Assembly (NCBI GenBank): GCA_027924585.1
Contig: BSBM01002098.1
Coordinates: 7,167,001-7,231,000, forward strand
Direction of reading: 5' to 3'
From: Larix kaempferi
Lineage: Eukaryota; Streptophyta; Pinopsida; Pinales; Pinaceae
DNA: 64,000 bases
Of this stretch, positions 56,460-64,000 are shown one piece after another; positions within the stretch are counted from its first letter, which is position 1, and every line of letters starts with the position of its first letter. The translations under genes were made by a program, and so were the position numbers. The notes under the pieces were generated by a model. It did no database searches. It was not told the DNA's origin and worked only from the letters and a program-made list of their open reading frames with translations.

Positions 56460-59335
56460 ACTCTGGATCCTTAATTTGTTCAAAAAAATAAGTCACAACC
56501 ATCCTCTGCAAATCCTCCTAAGCCTTAATCACATTCCCCAAATCATCCTTTAATTCCCATATATAATTAATATTTCTTCTATAGGAGGCATATTGGTGAA
56601 AACACTTAGTGTTATTATCCCCCGAGGACACCCATAATGCTCTGCTTTTCAACCTCCAATCCATTTCCTCCTGTTTTAAGAAATGGTCTTTTTAGCACTG
56701 AATTTCTGAAATTTTTAGCTTATCTTCTTCAGACAAAGGAAAATCCTCTTAATGATCCATAATCCCCTTCATTTGTTCATCAATACTAAGCAAAGCTTCA
56801 TTGGATTTATTCTTAAAATCATTTTCCCATCTAATAAATTCCTTCTTTAAGAGTTTAAGCTTCATCACCAAACTGTCCATAGGACTATAGTCCTCAAGGA
56901 TAGGAAATTTTAGCCAATTGTTCTTGATCATATTACAGAAATATTCATTTAATAGCCAAATTTGAAAGGATAATTAACCTTAGACTTGACCCCATCCAAC
57001 TAAAGACAAATAGGGAAGCGATCAGAAATAGTGGTCTTTTCAACCCAAGTCCTGTACCTATGGATAATATGTATCAAATTAGAAGTCATAAGGAACCTAT
57101 CAAGTCATTTATTGATTCTAGCATCCCCCCACCTTCCATTAGACCAAGTAGGTTCCATCTTAACAGGTAAAATGTTGACAAGATTAACCCTCTGGAGAAG
57201 ATTTGAAAAAAAAAAACAAAGGGTCAAGGCGGGCACCAAAACCCCAAAGTTTCGAGGGATACAAAGTGAAGTTTAGATCTACATCCAAGATTAAATTGAA
57301 GGAGCCCAAAATACCAAATATTTCCAAGGATTTCCAGAACTTCTCTCTATCCTTGTAAGGCCCGTAACAGTTCAAAACAACCAAATGTTGATCAAAATCC
57401 TTAAAAAAACCTTCCAAAAGAATACCACCCTCAGTCATATATGGCTTGCATTCAACAACATGAGGATTCTAGCATGACAGAAGACCCCCAGAAACGCCAC
57501 ATGAATCCACTACACAAATCTTCCAATCCGGAAAAATATTAAAAAGTGTCTCAATCGCCCGATTCTCACAGCACATAGGCTCTTGAAGTAAAATGACGTC
57601 AAGGTAAGTAGATTTAAGAAATTTATATAGGGCCCTAATCTTCCCACCCCTACCTAAACCATGAATATTAAAGGAAAGGATTGACATTAAGCACTCTCAC
57701 TGACAGGCTGAACTGCTCTAAGGGCCCGAGGAGAAGGAGAATTGTGAGAGGCTTCATCAAGTCTGACTATGAGGGGTTTGTACAATGATTCGGGTGGAGA
57801 ATTATTCAAAACCTTATTCTTATTTTTTTTATTCCTTATTGTAACATTTTGAAACCAAATGGAAGGAATAGGTGAGATATTAGGGTTACTACAAGGGTTC
57901 TTTGAAAAGACCTTCAAGGGAGATTTATAGCCAGGAAGAATCTCGGTCGAAGTGACTCTAGAAGAAGTAATATCTAAAGGACTGGGGGAATGGAAGAGAG
58001 CATCATCTCGCTCACAGGACTAACCCAAGACCCTAGAATTCCTCAGTATCTCTTCGGGAATGATAAAACAAGGTTTGATGAGACATCTTTGGCTACATAC
58101 AATTCTGGGGAATTACGAGAGTCACATAAAGAGTTTGAGTTCAAGTTATTATTAGCATCCCTAAAATCAGACCCTTTAGCTATCTCAATTTCATGAACAG
58201 ACATTCTCCTATCCAAATATTTTTCAACAGAAATATAAAAGTTTAATTCATCTTTCGAAACTCCTTCATAGTAAGTGGGTGATTCAGAAATTTACATACC
58301 TTGATTAGGGCCATCATTGTCAAGCAGAGAGGGAGCAGGAAAATTAGGAACGTTATGCTTCTGAGAATGAGCCAAGGCATATTTTGCATCCACATTAGAG
58401 CCTTCATCAGAGTCAACACCCAAAAGAAGCAAAGGGAAACGAGCCTTGACATGACTGGTTTTCCTACAGTAATGGCACTTGAAAGGGATATGAATATAGT
58501 CTAATCTTTGATGAATGATTTTCTCACCCCACAGAATCTCCAATTCGGTCGGCAACTCCAGAGAAATGTCTAATTCCACCATAACACATGCTATCTTTTT
58601 CTCAATACCAAACAACATCCTCTTTTCCAACCGAATGAATCTACCTAGAGTATTAACAATTCCTTCAAAAACATTCTCAATCCAGGGTTCAATAGGGAAA
58701 CCAGGAAGAACAAGCCAAAGGTGTCGCCGAGTCATTTTTTCCTCTTCTGGGTCAAACAAGGAATGCCAATGCTTCAAAACCATCAAGCCTCCTTTATCAA
58801 CTAGATTCCATTCAAAACCTTTCGGATGTGCTTTTCATCTGGGAAAATGAAACATATCCAGCCATTAATTAACATATTATTCCTGGGAGCATAGCCTAAA
58901 TCTGGAGCCCAATGCTTATTAACACACTCCACCAATTCAGGTCTAGAAACCCTAGCAAATTCTATACGCCCAACCACCGCTCGGTGACTCAAAATACCAA
59001 CCCTATCCATATTAACATCACTTCCTAGAAAAAAACATTTCAAACCCTCCTAGGCCTTGTAAGTCTTCACACGACGATGAGCCCTATCATATGCACCAGT
59101 AAGATGCCAATCATTACGCTTCTTCGATAAATCTAAAAAATCCCCAAACAGCCCAATCCCGTCCTCAAGAAAAAGAGAACTCACCCCTCTAGTAGAATCC
59201 AACTCCACCTCAAGACCACACTCCTTGGCATTATGAGGTAGAAATTGATCATCGAAAAAGGGAGAAAGGGACACCCCATGAGAACTAATCTGAGGATGCC
59301 TCCTTACCGGATCCATCATCCTAGACTAGTAGAAA
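56460..59335 (-). pseudogene. LINE (L1-type) 5' part: ORF1, endonuclease, start of RT
   Basis: Minus-strand order: ORF1 with an RNA-binding DUF4283-type domain (59319-58292; WICFIFPDEKHIRKVLNG, RHLWLVLPGFPIEPW) and a zinc knuckle in which the last Cys is Phe (CHYC...H...F); then the apurinic-type endonuclease (57687-57184; SILSFNIHGLGR, LLQEPMC, LVVLNCYGPY); then the pre-RT segment (56931-56470, including ALWVSSGDNNTKCFHQ). Frames shift and stops occur, so it is dead. It breaks off at DPES in the RT, where the LTR-like block begins; a LINE usually loses its 5' end, so the missing 3' end needs another cause. Confidence 0.85.
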
Positions 59336-60828
59336 AGGTAATCGCCAGGTGTCACCACAAACTGACAAAAAGAAAAGTCCCTTGCCCAAAAACGGACACC
59401 TCATCCAACAAAACGGTGGCTAAAAAGAGCACACACCCCAAATAATCCGCCAAAAAATAGAGAAAAAATAGCCTCCAAAAAAAGAGAAAAAACAAGACTA
59501 GAGACAGAAAGAGGAAAAAGTTTGTTGCAAACCCTAAACCAAAAAAATGCTAAAAACCTGCAGTAAAAAGCCATATGAAGGTTCCCACTTTTTTCTCTTG
59601 GTTGGTACTAGGCCAATCAATGAGATCAGCTTGACTCCAAGTCTACTGCATAGAAAATAGCCTTACCTAGCTAGGATTATGCAGGAAAAACTTTTCACCA
59701 AAAGGGATTTGCAGAGCCTCCATTCTTCCCCGTATTTTAGAAAATTCAAAAATATATGTATAGTTATAAAACTTTAAAGTAGTATTCATTTTTCATTGTA
59801 ATCGAGCTTGAAAAATATCTCAAATTTGTGACATAACATATGATATACCAACCTGCAAATAATGGTTTACTTGTATGTATGGGTTCATGGCCTAAATGTA
59901 TGTATTTTTTTAATGTTGATTAAGTAACATGTGTGACTTCAATGTTAATTTAAAAGATTACAAGAAATAATAGTCATAAATTTCTTTAAAATTATTCATG
60001 CAATTTGTGCGTCCATGTTTTGTTTTCCCTTGCTATGCAAAATCATCGTTTCTTATAATATTTATTTATATGAAAAAATATGAAAGCTGGAAATTCTAAT
60101 GTGGTCATTGTCTTTATATGTTGAAGTTACAAATAATATGAGACGAGTTATCATTGTATACATTGTTATTCTAATTTCACTAGTATATTAATAATTAATG
60201 AATAGTTGAAATGTTAAAAGTTAAAGTACATCGTTGAAATTTCACTCGTATCGTAATAATTAAATTTTAATAGTAATATTTTGATAGTTTTTAAAAGTTT
60301 AAAATTATAAATAAATTTAAGCATTTAGTCAACTTTACTTTATTACATTTGTATTTCTAAATCCATACAAATTTCCATAAAATAATTTAATATACTTCAA
60401 ACTATAAATATAAAATAATTTAATATACTTCAAAATATAAATAAATAAATGTTATTGATGCTTTGTTTAAATAAATTTTACTTCTCAATTTGTCAAATAG
60501 TATCAAGAGAATGCAAGTGCAAAAATAACCAAGAGAAATTGAAACAAACTTGTGAAAATATTGTAAGTTTAATAATCTTCGATAATTCAAAACGGTTTGA
60601 AAAAATGGATTACGCTTCTATTTACACTTTGACAATGAAAAGTGTTATTTTTACAAAATTTTCAACATCCACAAAAATGGATTATGCTTTTTTTTCAAGC
60701 AAAAAAAACCTGTACTTTTGCTATTATAAATAATCAAAAATTATTTCTCCTTTTGCATCCTTTACATAAGAGAACTAGATCAGTTCATCAATCAAAAACC
60801 AACAGCACTAAGTCAACAAAAACTGCCT
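59336..60828. other. Gene-free AT-rich spacer
   Basis: No family recognised. 59336-59560 is A-rich on the plus strand and may be the 5' leader of the LINE to its left; the rest is strongly AT-rich. Confidence 0.5.
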
Positions 60829-63800
60829 TCAAAAAGGACATAGACAGTCATAACCGGCAATAAGAACAAAATACATAAACCATTGCCAAAAACAAAAAAC
60901 ATATAGATCAATCATCAATAAAAGAAAAGGATCCCTTTGACTCCTGATTTTCATCAATCCACTCTTCCCATATGAGGATTCCTTCCTCTGCATTGATGGC
61001 TTCCTTTGACAAGGCATCCACAACATCATTGAGTTCCTGGTAGATACGGTATATAGTCCAATTGTAGAAAGTATTCAGAAGAGATTCAATTCTTCTACAC
61101 CAATACTGAATGGAGATTGCTCTAATCTTGAAAATATTTTTTACCCAATTGATAACCATAAGGGAATCGCATAAGATCTGCATAGAATATATTCCAAAGT
61201 AAGTTGCAAATTTTAATAAGCACCATAAGGAAATGATCTCTGCTTTTGAATTTTTTCCCATGCCATAATTAATTTTAATCTTGAAATAGTGATATTTGCT
61301 TAATATAAAAAACTATAGCTGCACATCTTCCTTCAACAACAACCCCATCAAAGAACCCTATGGCTATATTTGATTCAGCAATTGGTGTCAGAGTACGAAC
61401 TCATGCAGAATCGAATCTGAACTTTCTGTAAGACTTGAACATCCCTATGGCTTGGTGAATGATCATCAAATAGTGCTTCCTTTTATCCTGAAAAATAATG
61501 TCGTTTCTCGCTTTCCATATCATACAACAAACAAATGCTGGAAGTGATTTAAATTCTATGTGTTTCTTGTACCACTTGAGAAGAGATGCATCAAGACTTC
61601 CATTACCCCAAATGTCATTTATCTTTAATAACAAGAAGATAGAAGACCATACATGTTTAGTGTAATGACAATCAATAAACAGGTGATTAGCATTTTCTTC
61701 GTGATTTGAGCATAAATGAAAAAGACTCGGACCAGACCATCCTTTTTGGATTAAGTTATTCCATGTTAAAATCTTGTCCTTGAGAGCTAGCCACAGAAAG
61801 CATTTGAACTTTTGTGGTATGTCCCATTTCCAAATACACAAACTCCACCAATTATGATTTGGGATAGCCAGATTTTCCACAATAGCATTATATGTTGCAT
61901 TGGCGGTGATAAACTCAGCATCATGGGCGAAGGACCAAACCAGTTTATCTTAAGAGTCATTTAATCTGACCCCTGCCCTATTAAGATAATAAATGTACAA
62001 GTTCCATTCATCCTTCATGCTACTATGAAGTCCTAAGTCCTGAGTAGTTAACCAATACTGATGAGAATTCTGCAACCATCTCAGCCGCCTAATGTGATCA
62101 ATCGAGAAAAACCCTCTTTGTCTGAGATAGGTTCTCAAATTTAATATAAATTTTTCCTCATTTCCAACCAAAGGATCCGTCCCAATGATAACATGCTTTC
62201 CATTTCCGACCAACCAAGTGAGGTATCTACTGATCCAGCCATATATTTTATGGAATCCACGCTAGATAATAGAAGCCTTGCCAACAATTTTTTTTGAATT
62301 TCTAATCCAAAGAAGTAAATTACCTTTCAAATATTTGCTAAGAATCACCTCGGACCATAGATCCATCCCAAACAGACAACGTCAATAGCTTTTCAAACAA
62401 AGGGCAATATTGAACCACCTTAAGTGCTTTATGTTCCATCCACCAAGAGATTTTGGCCTAGAGAGGTTTTCCCATTTTGTGAGATGAAATTTTCCACCTT
62501 TGTCATTTCCATCCCAAAGAAAGATGAATATTAATTTTCTGATCATATGGATGATAGATTTTGGAATCAAAATCAAATAAAACCAATATATTGGCATTCC
62601 TAAAAGAACAACCTTAATTAAGGTAAGACGTCTGCCCAAAGATAGGTACTTATAGCTCCAATGGTTGATTCTTTTTTCGAATCTTTTAACTAACCAATAC
62701 CAGTCACAGAATTTATAACAATTAGGTTTTATAAAGAAACCTAGATATTTAAAAACATCTTCAATTTTGGATTTTCGATATGGAAAAAAAGCAGAGGTTC
62801 TATTCAAAAAACCATCATCCGAGTTTCTATACAGAAGATTTGATTTGCTTGTACTTATTTCCATACCTGTTGCTAAGCAGAACACCTTGATCATTTTAGA
62901 GAACTTTTGTCATTCCTCCGCAGAGCCCAAACCAAACAGAACTACGTCATCTACAAACAAGACATGTGTGATTATGGCTCTCTCAGAGATCTTGATTCCT
63001 TTAAGTAATCATGTTCTTCGAGCTTCCACAATCATATGACTTAAACCTTCAATGACAAGAATAAACAGGTTTGGCGAAAGAGGACATCCCTGGCGTAAAC
63101 CATGAGAACAATCAAAAAAATTTAAAGGAGTTCCATTTATCATGACAACAAAAGAAGGAGTCGTGACACACGCCATAATCCAATTTATCATCAACAGAGG
63201 AATGCCAACCTGGAGGAGCATTAATCTCATAAAAACCCAATTTACTCAATCATAGGCCTTGACAAGATCCATCTTGAGGATTAGAGCCTTCAGATATTTT
63301 GTCTTAATAGTGTGCATGGTCTCTTGGGAAACCCAATCGCATCATGAATTTGACGATTGGTTAAGAAACCAAATTGTTCTTTTGTAACGACCTCCGCCAA
63401 TTTTGGTTTCAATCTGTTTGCTATAATTTTAGTGATCATTTTATAAGCCAATTTGCATAATGCAATAGGACTAAAATCACTAAACTTATTTGGCTTACTG
63501 CATTTTGGAATTAAAGTCAGGAAAGTAGAGTTCAAACCTTTGTACATGTAGCCTTCAGTTCTCGAGTATTCGATCATTGCTAGAAGGTCATGGCCCATTA
63601 CATAAAAAAAAAACCCAAAATAGCTCAACTTTCCAACCTTATGGGCCTGGTCTTTTGTCCCTTGCAAAAAATTTCAGCACTTTTTCGATCTCATCCAACT
63701 CAACAGGTTTATAAAGCTTAGCACCCTCTTCATTTGAAAATAAAGTAGGAAAATGATTTACTACCTTCATCTGATCCTCTATTTTTGCAGTACCAGGATC

Positions 63801-64000
63801 TGTAAAGTGATGTGAAAAATAGTATTTTGCTGCCTTCTCTAGCTCATCTTGCGAGGTCACAATATTCCCATCTTCTTCAGAAATTTCCCATATTGCATTA
63901 TAGTTTCTTCTATCAAAAGAAAATTTGTGAAAGAAGTTCGTATTCTCATCACCTAGAGCCACCCAAGTGGCTCTACTCTTTAACCTCCAAGTAATTTCTT
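60829..64000 (-). pseudogene. LINE (L1-type) 3' part: RT, zinc-binding domain, RNase H; runs off the window
   Basis: Minus-strand pieces: pre-RT and RT fingers (63962-63290; WVALGDENTNFFHK, STFLTLIPK, SPIALCKLAYKMITKI), palm with GLRQGCPLSP (63230-63009) and FVDD at about 62950 where FADD is usual, thumb (62894-62382), a linker (62213-61950), the RT zinc-binding domain (61880-61401; WDIPQKFKCFLWLAL, CSNHEENANHLFIDCHY) and RNase H (61261-60908; LCDSLMVINW, ELNDVVDALSKEA). Pieces lie in different frames with stops between, so it is inactive. ORF1 and endonuclease would lie beyond 64000. Confidence 0.88.

Overview
This is a plant nuclear window made almost entirely of transposable elements, with one host gene. 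The evidence for a plant is the Ty1/copia elements primed by an initiator-Met-type site (TGGTATCAGAGC), a Tat-type Ty3/gypsy element with a second RNase H, L1-type LINEs that end in an RNase H domain, and a six-exon SPX-RING gene of the NLA/BAH1 family. The low gene density, the heavy nesting and a rather divergent NLA protein suggest a large-genome plant, possibly a gymnosperm, but the species cannot be fixed from this sequence.

Layout. 1-2.26 kb is AT-rich with no gene. 2.26-9.17 kb is a decayed copia element (minus strand) with a second, internally deleted copia element (2845-7377) nested in it. 9301-24184 is a complete young gypsy element of about 14.9 kb with a perfect AGAAG target duplication. 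25663-29015 is a gypsy deletion derivative with TSD TGTAT. 29865-31783 is the NLA-like host gene. 31.8-40.3 kb holds decayed, AT-rich sequence with several short tandem duplications. 40.48-41.4 kb is a LINE 3' fragment. 42610-48649 is a full-length but stop-broken copia element with TSD GACTT. 50190-50778 is a solo LTR with TSD ACATT that splits a tRNA-like (SINE-like) head. 52130-55137 is a non-autonomous LTR element carrying one intact chimeric gag-like ORF. 55138-56459 is a TG...CA LTR-like block without a TSD whose two edges coincide with two truncations. 56.46-59.3 kb is a LINE 5' part, and 60.8-64.0 kb is a LINE 3' part that runs off the window.

The most interesting system is the 14.9-kb gypsy element. 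Its gag and pol lie in one frame separated by a single UAA. The ordinary RNase H in pol has lost catalytic positions. A complete second RNase H with all four acidic residues lies in a separate ORF downstream of integrase, just after a good 3' splice site. Behind it, on the opposite strand, is a spliced gene whose product resembles the plant mobile domain. That gene has its own 5' exon and an intron filled with a 33-bp hairpin repeat that is also found in the sense-strand leader, and it has an upstream array of 150-bp repeats each holding a TATA-like motif. The sense and antisense units converge on an array of CACGTG-bearing repeats.
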